From contig CAVQEG010000003.1 in assembly GCA_963711465.1 (NCBI GenBank), positions 62,001-126,000 of the forward strand: a DNA stretch of 64,000 nucleotides, written 5' to 3'. The translations under genes and the position numbers were made by a program. This document shows positions 50,960-59,870 of the stretch, piece by piece (within the stretch, counting starts at the first letter, position 1; each line of letters opens with the position of its first letter). A model generated the notes under the pieces. That model was not told the DNA's origin. It saw nothing but the letters and a program-made list of their open reading frames with translations, and made no database searches. This DNA is from CAVQEG01 sp963711465. GTDB taxonomy: Bacteria; Bacteroidota; Ignavibacteria; OLB7.

Positions 50960-51346
50960 TCAACCCGATTTCAATTCCCGTTTCCATTTCCGTTGCCGTT
51001 TCCATGGCGAGCTCGGCCGTGGTGCCCATCGCCGCGTCGCGACCACGGCCGCAAGCGGCAGCAGCAGAGCCAGACGAATGAGTCCCGAGCGGTTGCGAAT
51101 ACGATGCAGTTCGAAGCGACCCGGTCGCGTTTCGACCTCGACGCCGACCGGCCGGCTGCGCGCGATCGATGCGAAGGGGGTATCGACGCGAACGGTGCGC
51201 GAGCGAAGGCGCACGATGTGGCCCTGGGCGGTAACGGGATCGGAGACGACGGTATCCAACGCGAACGGACCGAGCCGCCGGGCAGTCGATCCGTTCGCGT
51301 TCACTGCGTCGGCCGAACCGGTCGTGAATCGTGGAGCGCTAGGCAT
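50960..51346 (-). CDS. small membrane-anchored protein between HtrA and GerW
   Basis: The 128-aa frame starts with ATG at 51346, which overlaps the protease stop by 8 bp. It ends 22 bp before the GerW-like gene. It has a C-terminal hydrophobic helix (L-I-R-L-A-L-L-L-P-L-A-A-V-V-A) and a very basic tail (W-K-R-Q-R-K-W-K-R). The overlap and tight spacing suggest a real gene. No family is recognised. GerW operons of Firmicutes carry a small membrane protein (YtfI), but a link here is only positional. Confidence 0.55.
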   Translation of the reverse strand: MPSAPRFTTGSADAVNANGSTARRLGPFALDTVVSDPVTAQGHIVRLRSRTVRVDTPFASIARSRPVGVEVETRPGRFELHRIRNRSGLIRLALLLPLAAVVATRRWAPRPSSPWKRQRKWKRELKSG

Positions 51347-52856
51347 TGGGGCGCACCGTTACGAAGAGGTCCTGCCCGTTGCGCGCGATCAACAGCAGCA
51401 GGGGGTGATCGCCGGCTGCGTCGACGGCATCGCGCAGATCGCCGACGGAGGCGACCTTCTGGCGATTGACCTCGAGGATCACGTCGCCGTTGCGGAGTCC
51501 CGCGTCGGCGGCGGGTCCGGTCTGATTCACCTGACCGATGACGAGACCCTGCGTGTCGGGATCGAGTCCCAGCTGCTGGGCGATGTCGGGCGTCAGCTGT
51601 CTGACGCTGATGCCGAGTTTGCCGGTGGTCGACTCGCCGGTACTGGATGTCTGCTCGGTCGGCTTGGCGCCTTCGCTGGTGAGTTCACCCAGCGTACCGG
51701 TGAGCTTCTTCTCATCGCCGTTTCGGACGACGGTGAGCGTGACGCTGCTCTTCGGCGTGGTCGAGGCGACGTGGTTGCGCAGCACGTTCGGATCGTCGAC
51801 CGGTTCACCGTTGAAGGCGACGATCACGTCTCCGCGCTTTACACCCATGTCCTCGGCGGCGGAGCCGGACTGCACCTGGCTGACGATGACGCCGCGGGTC
51901 TTCTTCATCCCGAGACTCTCGGCGATATCGCTGGTGACCGGCTGGACGATGACGCCGAGCTGACCGCGGCGCACGTGTCCGGTGGAGATCAGCTGTTGCA
52001 TGACGTCTTTGGCCATGGTCGAGGGAATGGCGAATCCGATACCGATACTGGCGCCGGTCGGAGAGAGGATCTGGGAGTTGATTCCGATCATCCGTCCATG
52101 GGTGTCGACCAGTGGTCCGCCTGAATTCCCCCTGTTGATCGGCGCGTCGGTCTGCAGGAAGTCTTCAAAGCTTCCGTTGCTCAACCCGGTGGTGCGGCCC
52201 TTGGCGGAGATGATGCCGGAGGTCACGGTCTGACCGATGCCGAGGGGGTTGCCGACGGCAAGCACGACATCGCCGACGCGGACGGAGTCGGAGTTGCCGA
52301 AGGGAAGTGTGGGCAGATCGGTGCCTTTGATCTTGAGCACGGCCAGGTCACTGGGCGGATCGGAGCCGACGACATCGGCCTTGAACGATCGACCGTCGGT
52401 GAGATTGACCTCGATATCCTCGGCGCCGTCGATCACGTGATGGTTGGTGAGAATGTAACCGTCGGGGGAGACGATCACGCCGGAACCGAGGCCGCTTTCG
52501 CGGTACTGCTGCGGTTCCTGTGAAGTTCCCTGATCGGGCAGACCGAAGAAGTGTCTGAAGAACGGATCGTTCATGAACGGCTGCTGCTGCGGTGCACGGA
52601 CGATCATTTCCGAGCGGATGGTGACAACTGCGGGGGCGACGCGTTGCACGACCGGTGCGTAGCTGTCGGGTGCCGCGGTCGGAGTGATCGGCGGATAGTC
52701 GGGTGTCTGCGCGTTGAGCTGCGTACTGGGCGTTCCCGAGCCCGTTCCGTCTCGATCACAGGCGCCGAGCATCGGCGCCAGAATCACCAGCAGCACCACG
52801 ATCACCACGCGGATCGCAATCGTTCGTCTGCGGGATCGGCTCATTGATCGATTCAT
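51339..52856 (-). CDS. HtrA/DegP-type serine protease, lipoprotein
   Basis: From ATG at 52856 the ~505-aa product has an N-terminal signal with lipobox-like P-M-L-G-A-C. The protease domain has L-T-N-H-H-V-I-D (His), S-D-L-A-V-L-K (Asp) and G-N-S-G-G-P (Ser), and two PDZ domains follow (about 290-380 and 410-500). It is the quality-control protease of the periplasm. The frame also opens upstream to 53054 but that part lacks a signal. It is divergent from alanine racemase. Confidence 0.94.
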   Translation of the reverse strand: MNRSMSRSRRRTIAIRVVIVVLLVILAPMLGACDRDGTGSGTPSTQLNAQTPDYPPITPTAAPDSYAPVVQRVAPAVVTIRSEMIVRAPQQQPFMNDPFFRHFFGLPDQGTSQEPQQYRESGLGSGVIVSPDGYILTNHHVIDGAEDIEVNLTDGRSFKADVVGSDPPSDLAVLKIKGTDLPTLPFGNSDSVRVGDVVLAVGNPLGIGQTVTSGIISAKGRTTGLSNGSFEDFLQTDAPINRGNSGGPLVDTHGRMIGINSQILSPTGASIGIGFAIPSTMAKDVMQQLISTGHVRRGQLGVIVQPVTSDIAESLGMKKTRGVIVSQVQSGSAAEDMGVKRGDVIVAFNGEPVDDPNVLRNHVASTTPKSSVTLTVVRNGDEKKLTGTLGELTSEGAKPTEQTSSTGESTTGKLGISVRQLTPDIAQQLGLDPDTQGLVIGQVNQTGPAADAGLRNGDVILEVNRQKVASVGDLRDAVDAAGDHPLLLLIARNGQDLFVTVRPNA

Positions 52857-53052
52857 CGTTGCTTGTTCCTCCGTGGATATCTTCTGACTGTAAACAGGCC
52901 TGCAGGCCACGTCTGGCAGCCGGTGACCGATTCCACGTCGCTCACGGTTGTCAGGCAGGGCCGGGACAGACGCAACGAGTGTACCAGCATCGGGCACCGA
53001 GAGTTTCAGCCGCGGCAGCGGCGGGGCGCAGTAGTTGCCATACCACCAGAGC

Positions 53053-54204
53053 ATGACTCAGACTTCACGGATCACGATCAGTCGGTCGGCGTTTCGAGGG
53101 AATCTCCACTACATGCGGGAAGTGATCGGCGCCGGGACGCGGATTTCGGCGGTCATCAAGGCCAACGCGTACGGGCACGGCATCGAGTCGTTCGTGCCGA
53201 TGGCCGCCTCAGAGGGCGTCGAGCACTTCGCGACGTTCAGTGCATCAGAGGCGCTGCGTGCCTGGCGCGTCCTGGACGGCGATGGCGGCGTGATGATCAT
53301 GGGCGCCGTCGATGACGACGAGCTGGCGTGGGCGATCGAGGCGGGAGTGGAATTCTTCGTCTTCGACTTCCATCGCTTGTATGCCGCGCTTCGCCTGGCG
53401 GCGTCGATCGGTCGACCTGCGCGACTGCATCTCGAGCTGGAGACGGGGCTGAACCGGACGGGCTTTCGAGCAGAGGAACTTGAGCGGGTGGCGGGGGTGC
53501 TGCGTGCGGCCGAGGGCAGCTACGTGATCGAGGGTGTGAACACGCACTACGCGGGCGCGGAGAACTGGTCGAATCGCGATCGGGTTCGAGCGCAGATCGA
53601 CCGGTATCGCCACGGCCTGTCGATGCTTGCCGCGCGGGAAATTGTTCCCCTCCATCGCCACACGGCATGTTCGGCAGCGGCGCTGGCCTATCCGGAGACG
53701 ATCATGGACATGGTGCGCATCGGCATTGCGCTGTACGGATTCTGGCCGAGTCCTGAAATCCGTCGGTACCGGATATCCGAGCTCGAGCAGCGGGAGGATC
53801 CGCTTCGGCAGCTTCTGAGCTGGCGCAGTCGGGTGATGGCGATCAACGAGGTACCCGAAGGCGAGCACATCGCCTACGGCAGCTCCTTCCGCACGCACCG
53901 CCGCACCCGGCTGGCGATCGTACCGGTCGGCTACGGGTACGGCTACACGCGTGCGTTGAGCAACCGGGGCCGCATGCTCCTGCGGGGGAGTGCGGCCCCG
54001 GTGATCGGGCTTGTGAACATGAATCTGACGCTGCTCGACGTGACGGACATTGCCGGCGTCGAAATCGGCGACGAGGTCATGCTCATCGGCACGCAGGGCG
54101 ACACGACGATACGCGTCGCATCGTTCAGCGAGTCGGACGAAATGCTGAATACCGAAATGATGGTTCGTCTGCCAGGCGAGATTCCGCGCGACGTGGTCGA
54201 ATGA
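53053..54204 (+). CDS. alr: alanine racemase
   Basis: The 383-aa PLP enzyme makes D-alanine for peptidoglycan. The PLP lysine motif is V-I-K-A-N-A-Y-G-H-G (about 35-44), and the second active-site tyrosine lies in the region of V-P-V-G-Y-G-Y-G-Y. N-T-H-Y-A and R-I-G-I-A-L-Y-G are typical. ATG 53053 is preferred; another ATG 18 bp upstream is possible. It is separated from the HtrA gene by a divergent promoter region. Confidence 0.94.
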   Translation: MTQTSRITISRSAFRGNLHYMREVIGAGTRISAVIKANAYGHGIESFVPMAASEGVEHFATFSASEALRAWRVLDGDGGVMIMGAVDDDELAWAIEAGVEFFVFDFHRLYAALRLAASIGRPARLHLELETGLNRTGFRAEELERVAGVLRAAEGSYVIEGVNTHYAGAENWSNRDRVRAQIDRYRHGLSMLAAREIVPLHRHTACSAAALAYPETIMDMVRIGIALYGFWPSPEIRRYRISELEQREDPLRQLLSWRSRVMAINEVPEGEHIAYGSSFRTHRRTRLAIVPVGYGYGYTRALSNRGRMLLRGSAAPVIGLVNMNLTLLDVTDIAGVEIGDEVMLIGTQGDTTIRVASFSESDEMLNTEMMVRLPGEIPRDVVE

Positions 54205-54305
54205 GGACTGTGCGGCGCGTGGAGGACTCGTCGTCGTCGGATCGGCGCATCCCGGGTCAGAAGGATCGGCGCTCGACGACGTGAGGTCGGAACGGTCTGC
54301 GATGC

Positions 54306-54551
54306 CTAGCTGAGGTGCTGAAGGATCGCACGCAGCCCGGCCGGCGTATAGCGGATCGTGTCCGCCTCACGAACGTAGTGCCTGCCCTCGGAGAGGACGG
54401 GACGCGGATGGTCGTCGCCCGGAGGGACGCGCGGCGGACCGTCGCGCAGCTCTCTGAGGACTTCCTCGATGTCGCGACCGCCGATCACGGCGCTGGACAT
54501 CGAGACGATCAGACGGATTTCGTCGGTTGAGTAGTGACGTGTGGCACTCAT
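54306..54551 (-). CDS. small conserved-looking hypothetical protein
   Basis: The 81-aa frame reads M-S-A-T-R-H-Y-S-T-D-E-I-R-L-I-V-S-M-S, then D-I-E-E-V-L-R-E-L-R-D, and ends G-L-R-A-I-L-Q-H-L-S. It has helical segments and a proline-rich turn but no known domain. A good start and coding-like composition support it. It lies between alr and the ClC gene on the minus strand. Confidence 0.45.
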   Translation of the reverse strand: MSATRHYSTDEIRLIVSMSSAVIGGRDIEEVLRELRDGPPRVPPGDDHPRPVLSEGRHYVREADTIRYTPAGLRAILQHLS

Positions 54552-54677
54552 GATGGACCTCTATGTGCTTCGGAGTCTGTGTGCGGTGTCCGGACCAGAC
54601 ACTTCGCAACGCAGCAGCAACACACAATATCCGGATTCCGGCGGTCGGATGCAATCGTCCGGGGCGATTCGTACACA

Positions 54678-54696
54678 AATTCATTTCGAATGAATT
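54678..54696. promoter_or_regulatory. AT-rich palindrome upstream of the ClC gene
   Basis: AATTCATT and AATGAATT form a perfect 8-bp inverted repeat with a 3-bp spacer in an otherwise GC-rich region, and a second palindrome ATGAATTCAT follows near 54700. Both are about 50-70 bp upstream of the ClC promoter and may be operator sites. Confidence 0.35.
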
Positions 54697-54748
54697 GTGA
54701 TGAATTCATGGTGATGGCAACGAATTGCGTCGAACGGCTCCCGTTCCA

Positions 54749-54778
54749 TTGTCGAGCCGTACGCTCGACCTACCTTTA
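54749..54778 (+). promoter_or_regulatory. Bacteroidota-type promoter for the ClC gene
   Basis: TTG at 54749-54751 and TACCTTTA at 54771-54778 are separated by 19 bp, matching the -33/-7 pattern. The ATG of the ClC gene follows at 54812, so the leader is short. Confidence 0.5.
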
Positions 54779-54811
54779 TTGTCTGCAACCGACCGTCCGT
54801 CATCCCCTGAC

Positions 54812-56911
54812 ATGACTCTCAAGGCTCCGTCCATCTCTGCGCTATGGCGCTGGCTCGATCGCTGGCAGCCATCAGGCACCCTTGTGCTCGGAGGCGCCGC
54901 GCTCATCGTCGGTCTGGCCACCGGCGTCGGCGTCTGGCTCTTCAAAGCGGGGATCGTGCTTATCAAGGACTTTATGTTCGGATGGCTCGATTCGTGGGTG
55001 CGGCCGCTTGCGGGTGACTGGAACTGGACGCTCATCGCGGTGCCGATCGTCGGCGGTGTTATCGTCGGTCTGATGATCCAGTACATCATCGGTCCGGAGC
55101 GCCGTCACGGCGTCAGCGGGATCATGGAGGCGGTGGCACTTGCCGGCGGACGGATCCGCTACTGGCGCGTTCCGGCCAAGGCGCTCGCCTCGGCGGTGTC
55201 CATCGGCAGTGGTGCATCGGTGGGACCCGAGGATCCGTCGGTACAGATCGGAGCGAGTCTCGGCTCGATGTTCGGTCAGGTGCTCCGACTGTCGGATCAG
55301 CGTGTGCGAGCGCTGGTGGCCGCCGGAGCGGCCTCGGGAATTGCCGCTGCGTTCAACGCGCCGATCGCCGGCGTGTTCTTCGCACTCGAGATCATTCTGG
55401 GCGAGATCGGTGGCAGCGCGCTGGGCGTCACGGTGCTGGCCGCTGTCGTTGCCGCTGCATTCACGCAGGCAGTCTCCGGAGCCGAACCCGCCTTCATCGT
55501 GCCCCACTACGTGCTGCACTCCGCCTGGGAGCTGCCGTTGTACCTGGGGCTCGGACTGGTCGGCGGACTGGTCGCCTCACTCTACATCCGCCTGCTGTAC
55601 ACCGCCACCGATGCATTCCACGACATGAACGTGCCGCGGTGGGTGAAGCCTGCCATCGCCGGTGCCATGGTCGGGGCCGTCGGAATTTTTCTCCCGCAGG
55701 CGTTCGGCGTCGGCTACTCGGCCATCGGTGGAATTCTCAACTCCGGGTCCAGTCAGCCGGTCATCCTGTGGCTCGTGCTCGCGATGCTCGTCGCGAAGCT
55801 TGTGCTGACGCCGATCAGTATCGGCGGTGGATTCCAGGGCGGTGTCTTCGCGCCCTCGCTGTTCCTCGGAGTCATGCTCGGCGGTGCCTACGGCTACGTC
55901 GCCCAGCTGCTGTTCCCCGGACTGCACATTGCGCCGGCCGCCTTCGCGATGGTCGGTATGGCGGCCGTTCTCGCCGGTGCGGTCCACGCGCCGCTGACCG
56001 CGATTCTGCTGCTGTTCGAGATGACCAACGACTACCGCATCATCCTTCCGCTCATGTTCGCCGTGGCCGTCAGCATGTTCGTCTCCCAGCGAATCCAGCG
56101 CGACTCGGTCTACACGCTCGGACTGGCTCGCAAGGGCGTGCGCATCGACAGCGGCCGTGACGTGGAAGTGCTCGAGGCGATGACCGTGGGTGAGGTGATG
56201 CAGCGGAACATGCCGACGCTGCGCGAGGACGATACGCTCGAGGAGGCGTCGAACAGATTCCTGCGGCTGCACTACAACGGGATGCCGGTGCTCAACGCCC
56301 GTGGCGATCTCGTCGGTGTCATCACCGTGCAGGATATCGACCGTGCGCAGTCGCCGGAGGGTGGCGGAACCACCGTCGGCGATGCCTGCACCCGCGATCT
56401 GCTTCTTGCCTATCCCGATGAAACGCTCGGCACCGTGCTGCGCCGCATGAGCGTGCGCGACATCGGTCGCCTTCCGGTCGTTGCCCGCGGCAATCCGAAT
56501 CGTCTGCTCGGACTGCTGCGTCGCGCCGAGGTGATTCGTGCCTACGACACCGCCCTCGCACGTCGCGTCGCCCTGCGCCATCGCGCCCAGCAGGCCCGGC
56601 TCGGTTCGCTCAGCGACGTCAGTGTCGAAGAGTTCATCGTCCAGCGCGGATCGCTTGCCGAGGGACAGACGATTTCGCAGGTGAACTGGCCGCGTGACTG
56701 CGTGATCGCCACGCTGCGCCGCGGCCGTCACCTCCATATCCCCCACGGCGATACCGTCATCGAGGCGGGCGACGTCCTCGCCACCGTCGTCGACGGGCAG
56801 TCGGCCACCGATGCGATGAACAGACTCGTCCGCAGAGGCGCCACCCGCGACGCACAGAATCCCGTCCCCAATTCCGCTCCCGCCGGAATCGCCGAGAAGG
56901 CCGAAGAATAG
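54812..56911 (+). CDS. ClC-family chloride channel or antiporter with CBS and TrkA-C domains
   Basis: The ~699-aa protein has the ClC selectivity motifs: G-S-G-A-S-V-G-P-E-D-P at about 132-142 (with the gating Glu) and G-G-G-F-Q-G-G-V-F-A-P-S-L-F-L-G near 345. Ten or more helices are predicted. Two CBS domains follow (about 455-515 and 525-585), then a TrkA-C domain near the end (H-I-P-H-G-D-T-V-I-E-A-G-D-V-L). The TrkA-C domain suggests control by nucleotides. The ATG at 54812 has a close promoter. The family function is chloride transport or chloride/proton exchange. Confidence 0.93.
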   Translation: MTLKAPSISALWRWLDRWQPSGTLVLGGAALIVGLATGVGVWLFKAGIVLIKDFMFGWLDSWVRPLAGDWNWTLIAVPIVGGVIVGLMIQYIIGPERRHGVSGIMEAVALAGGRIRYWRVPAKALASAVSIGSGASVGPEDPSVQIGASLGSMFGQVLRLSDQRVRALVAAGAASGIAAAFNAPIAGVFFALEIILGEIGGSALGVTVLAAVVAAAFTQAVSGAEPAFIVPHYVLHSAWELPLYLGLGLVGGLVASLYIRLLYTATDAFHDMNVPRWVKPAIAGAMVGAVGIFLPQAFGVGYSAIGGILNSGSSQPVILWLVLAMLVAKLVLTPISIGGGFQGGVFAPSLFLGVMLGGAYGYVAQLLFPGLHIAPAAFAMVGMAAVLAGAVHAPLTAILLLFEMTNDYRIILPLMFAVAVSMFVSQRIQRDSVYTLGLARKGVRIDSGRDVEVLEAMTVGEVMQRNMPTLREDDTLEEASNRFLRLHYNGMPVLNARGDLVGVITVQDIDRAQSPEGGGTTVGDACTRDLLLAYPDETLGTVLRRMSVRDIGRLPVVARGNPNRLLGLLRRAEVIRAYDTALARRVALRHRAQQARLGSLSDVSVEEFIVQRGSLAEGQTISQVNWPRDCVIATLRRGRHLHIPHGDTVIEAGDVLATVVDGQSATDAMNRLVRRGATRDAQNPVPNSAPAGIAEKAEE

Positions 56912-56970
56912 GAGTCGGCTGCACCGAGCCACGCGCCGGGAGACGCTGCACATCACCGCATCTCGAGATC

Positions 56971-58083
56971 CTACCGCAGTCTCGCGATCAGCTCCGCCAT
57001 GTCGTCGGGCAACTCCGAATCGAATTCCATGTACGCTCCGGTCGTCGGATGCGTGAATCCGAGCGTCCTCGCGTGCAGCGCCTGCCGGTCGATCGCCTTC
57101 AGCAGGTTCGCCACCCGCTGCCGGTGCTTTCCGCCGGAACCCGGGTAGACGACCTCGCGACCGCCGTAGGTCGGATCGCCGAAGAGCGGGTGGCCGATAT
57201 GTGCGCAGTGCACCCGGATCTGGTGCGTGCGTCCGGTTGCCAGCCGCAGCTCGAGCAGCGTGGTGAATTCGAATCGTTCGAGAACCCGGTACCGCGTCAG
57301 CGCGAATTTTCCCTCGCGTTCGGACACCGTGAACCGCCGGCGATCGCGCCGGTCCCGCGCAATGTTCCCCTCGATCTCTCCCGCATCCTCATCGAAGGCG
57401 CCCCAGGCGACCGCCTGATAGCTGCGTCGGACCGTTCGCGCGGCAAACTGCTCGGCGAGGCCGAGCAGCGCAGGAGTCCGGTTGGCGACCACCATCAATC
57501 CGCTGGTTCCCTTGTCCAGCCGATGCACGATGCCGGGCCGCAGCGCCGGCGCCATCACGTCGTTCACCTCCTCTTCTTCATCGTCCTCATCCTGCCGACC
57601 CGCGGTCACCGTCTGCGTCCACTCGGGATTCGATTCGCCGAGGTGGAAGAGCACGGCGTTGACGAGCGTTCCGTCACGATTGCCGAATCCGGGGTGCGTG
57701 ACCATTCCGGCGGGCTTGTCGACCACCATCAGATCGTCGTCCTCGTACACGATCTCGAGCGGAATGTCCTGGGCGACGAGCTCGATCGGCGGCGGCTTCA
57801 TCAACGTCACGGTGATGGTATCGCCGGGGCGCACCTTGTAGTTGGCACGCGTCGGAGCGCCGTTGACCAGCACGGCACCGGCGGCGATCGCTTCCTGCAC
57901 CCTGGTGCGCGTGGCGCGTTCGATGTGCCGCGCCAGGTAGCGATCGATCCGCTCCGGTGTCTGACCGTGCGTGACCGAGAACGTGCGCGTCTGCGGGACG
58001 TGGGCGGGATGGTGATGCGATGATTCCAGAATTCGTACGACGGAATGTGAGTCGACCGGACCTACCCCTCGGACGCCAGGCAC
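56971..58083 (-). CDS. RluD-type 23S rRNA pseudouridine synthase
   Basis: The 370-aa product has an N-terminal S4 RNA-binding domain (R-I-D-R-Y-L-A-R-H-I-E-R-A) and the pseudouridine synthase motif I-V-H-R-L-D-K-G-T-S-G-L-M-V-V with the catalytic Asp. G-R-T-H-Q-I-R-V-H follows. RluD relatives modify helix 69 of 23S rRNA. An acidic insert (D-E-D-D-E-E-E-E-V) just before the active site is unusual. The frame opens 22 bp inside the RdgB gene end, so a later GTG (V-T-H-G-Q-T) may be the real start. Confidence 0.9.
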   Translation of the reverse strand: MPGVRGVGPVDSHSVVRILESSHHHPAHVPQTRTFSVTHGQTPERIDRYLARHIERATRTRVQEAIAAGAVLVNGAPTRANYKVRPGDTITVTLMKPPPIELVAQDIPLEIVYEDDDLMVVDKPAGMVTHPGFGNRDGTLVNAVLFHLGESNPEWTQTVTAGRQDEDDEEEEVNDVMAPALRPGIVHRLDKGTSGLMVVANRTPALLGLAEQFAARTVRRSYQAVAWGAFDEDAGEIEGNIARDRRDRRRFTVSEREGKFALTRYRVLERFEFTTLLELRLATGRTHQIRVHCAHIGHPLFGDPTYGGREVVYPGSGGKHRQRVANLLKAIDRQALHARTLGFTHPTTGAYMEFDSELPDDMAELIARLR

Positions 58084-58661
58084 GCGGCCAGTCGCTCCCG
58101 CAGTGCTGCGAGCGCCCGGGCGCGGTGGCTGATCGCGTTCTTCTCCGACGGAGCCATTTCGGCGAACGTCTGTTCGGATCCGTCGGGAACGAAGAGGGGA
58201 TCGTAGCCGAATCCTTCGGAGCCACGCGGCATCAAAGCGATGGTGCCATGGACCGAACCGTCGACCAGAAGCGTCCGCAGCGGATCGACGTAGCAGATGA
58301 CGGTGCGGAAGCGGGCGGTGCGGTCGTCGCCCTCAGCGAGTGCGTCGAGGAGCTTGCGGCAGTTGTCGGCGTAGGTGGCATCCGGGCCGGCGTAGCGGGC
58401 CGAGAAGACGCCCGGCGCGCCACCCAGGGCGGGCACCTCGAGTCCGGTATCATCGGCGAGGGTCGGCATACCGGTCGCGGCAAAGGTTTCGCGCGCTTTG
58501 ATCAGAGCATTGGCTTCGAGGGTGGCGCCATCCTCGAGGGGCTCCGGAAGCCGGAGTCCGAGCTGCCGCAGGGTGCGCACCGCGATGTCATCGAGCGAAT
58601 CGAGGAGGGCGGCCATCTCTTCGGCCTTGTGCGGATTGTTTGTCGCCAGGAGGATGGTCAT
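58062..58661 (-). CDS. rdgB: RdgB/HAM1 non-canonical purine NTP pyrophosphatase
   Basis: From ATG at 58661 (M-T-I-L-L-A-T-N-N-P-H-K) the 199-aa enzyme removes ITP, dITP and XTP from the nucleotide pool. The start motif T-N-N-P-H-K, the A-D-D-T-G-L-E-V-P-A-L-G-G-A-P-G-V-F-S-A-R-Y block and the final S-H-R-A-R-A-L are typical. Length is normal. It overlaps the pseudouridine synthase frame, which suggests one operon. Confidence 0.95.
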   Translation of the reverse strand: MTILLATNNPHKAEEMAALLDSLDDIAVRTLRQLGLRLPEPLEDGATLEANALIKARETFAATGMPTLADDTGLEVPALGGAPGVFSARYAGPDATYADNCRKLLDALAEGDDRTARFRTVICYVDPLRTLLVDGSVHGTIALMPRGSEGFGYDPLFVPDGSEQTFAEMAPSEKNAISHRARALAALRERLAACLASEG

Positions 58662-58719
58662 TGCGTCAGCGGTTGCAGGCGTGTCCTGTCGCCACCCGGC
58701 AGTGCGGCGCAGCCGTCGA

Positions 58720-59187
58720 TCAGTTTGCGCGGGCGATCGACCAGTTGAGCGTCGAGGCGTAGCCGACCCACACGAGGTAGGGGAGCAGCAGAATGGCGGC
58801 AATCGGCGAGACCGGCCAGGCGCGGACGATCATGATCAGCAGCACGATACCGAGTCCGACGATGTCGCATCCGGCGGCCACGAGGTTGCGTGCGCGGAAG
58901 AAGATGAAGCTCCACGCGCCGTTGAGCACCATGCTGATGGCGTAGAGGACCATCAGCCGTAGGCGGATTGTGCCGCTGGTCGCCTGCCAGATGATCACGG
59001 TAGAAATGGCGAACAGCACGTAGAGGGTGATCCACACCGGGGCGAACACCGCATCGGGCGGCTGCCAGCTGGGCTTGAACAGCGACTGGTACCACCTGCT
59101 GCGCGTGTCGGTGCCGAGGTGCCCGAGGGCGGCGAGGATGACGACCGCAAGTAGAATGGCGGCGATTCCCAACGTTTCGTGGGTCAT
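58720..59187 (-). CDS. tspO: TspO/MBR-family membrane protein
   Basis: The 155-aa product has five helices with family signatures W-Y-Q-S-L-F-K-P-S-W-Q-P-P, P-V-W-I-T-L-Y-V-L-F-A, N-G-A-W-S-F-I-F-F and P-Y-L-V-W-V-G-Y-A-S-T-L-N-W-S. TspO binds porphyrins and related ligands and helps regulate stress responses. It stands 58 bp upstream of rdgB on the same strand. Confidence 0.93.
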   Translation of the reverse strand: MTHETLGIAAILLAVVILAALGHLGTDTRSRWYQSLFKPSWQPPDAVFAPVWITLYVLFAISTVIIWQATSGTIRLRLMVLYAISMVLNGAWSFIFFRARNLVAAGCDIVGLGIVLLIMIVRAWPVSPIAAILLLPYLVWVGYASTLNWSIARAN

Positions 59188-59302
59188 TCGTTGAGCGTGT
59201 GTGCGGTCACCGTGCGTGGTGCCATTGGATCGAAGGCATGGGCTCCCTCCCGGGGGGAAGAATTCGGACCCAAAGATAATTTTTTGGCCGCGCCGGCCGC
59301 CC

Positions 59303-59326
59303 CTGTTTGCGAATCCAAACAGTTTT
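59303..59326 (+). terminator. intrinsic-type hairpin upstream of the BON gene
   Basis: A 7-bp stem CTGTTTG/CAAACAG with a 6-nt loop is followed directly by TTTTCT. It lies between the divergent tspO and BON genes, so it would end plus-strand readthrough or act as a leader attenuator. The intergenic stretch also has an AT-rich run near 59278. Confidence 0.45.
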
Positions 59327-59478
59327 CTAATTTCTGCTCCCGATCTTTTTCACACACACCTTGTGACATTACCGGCACCCGTGGAGTCTGAACTCCATGG
59401 CCGCGTCCGGTACGACTCGATGTACCCCAGCGCAGCTCTCAACGCTGTTCAACCCCAAGTAACGATTGAGGAACCCCA

Positions 59479-59736
59479 ATGATGACGCTACCGAACGATG
59501 CTCAGATCCGTCAGGAGGTGTTCAAGGAATTTGAATGGGATGTCCGTGTGGGTGCCTATGGGATCACGATCTCAGTGGAAAATGGCACCGTGACGCTCGG
59601 TGGAACCGTGGAGACGTACGGACGTCGCTACGCCGCCGTCCTCGCCGCGCAGCGAGTCGACGGTGTGCTGGAGGTCGTCAACGACATGCAGATCGGTCGG
59701 GCCGAACCGAAGGATCGTCCGGCCGTAGCCGTGTGA
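59479..59736 (+). CDS. BON-domain protein
   Basis: The 85-aa product begins M-M-T-L-P-N-D-A-Q-I-R-Q-E-V-F-K-E-F-E-W-D and continues I-S-V-E-N-G-T-V-T-L-G-G-T-V-E-T-Y, then A-A-Q-R-V-D-G-V-L-E-V-V-N-D. This is one BON (OsmY-like) domain without a signal peptide, so it is cytoplasmic or fused by interaction. BON proteins bind phospholipid or membranes under stress. GAGGAA precedes the start. The imperfect hairpin at 59807-59844 ends the gene. Confidence 0.9.
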   Translation: MMTLPNDAQIRQEVFKEFEWDVRVGAYGITISVENGTVTLGGTVETYGRRYAAVLAAQRVDGVLEVVNDMQIGRAEPKDRPAVAV

Positions 59737-59806
59737 ACTCTCCCCACTCCGGGGCGTCGGACAACCAGTCATATCACCCCTGAACAGACAGGCATCAGAA
59801 CATTGA

Positions 59807-59844
59807 CGGCCTTCCGGCCAATCCCCGGAGGGCCGCCTGGTTTT
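59807..59844 (+). terminator. terminator after the BON gene
   Basis: CGGCCTTCCGG and CCGGAGGGCCG form an 11-bp stem with one G-U pair and a 7-nt loop, followed by CCTGGTTTT. It also lies at the 3' end of the convergent large outer-membrane gene. Confidence 0.6.
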
Positions 59845-59870
59845 CACACCCGGACGACCTCCGTCCGCGT

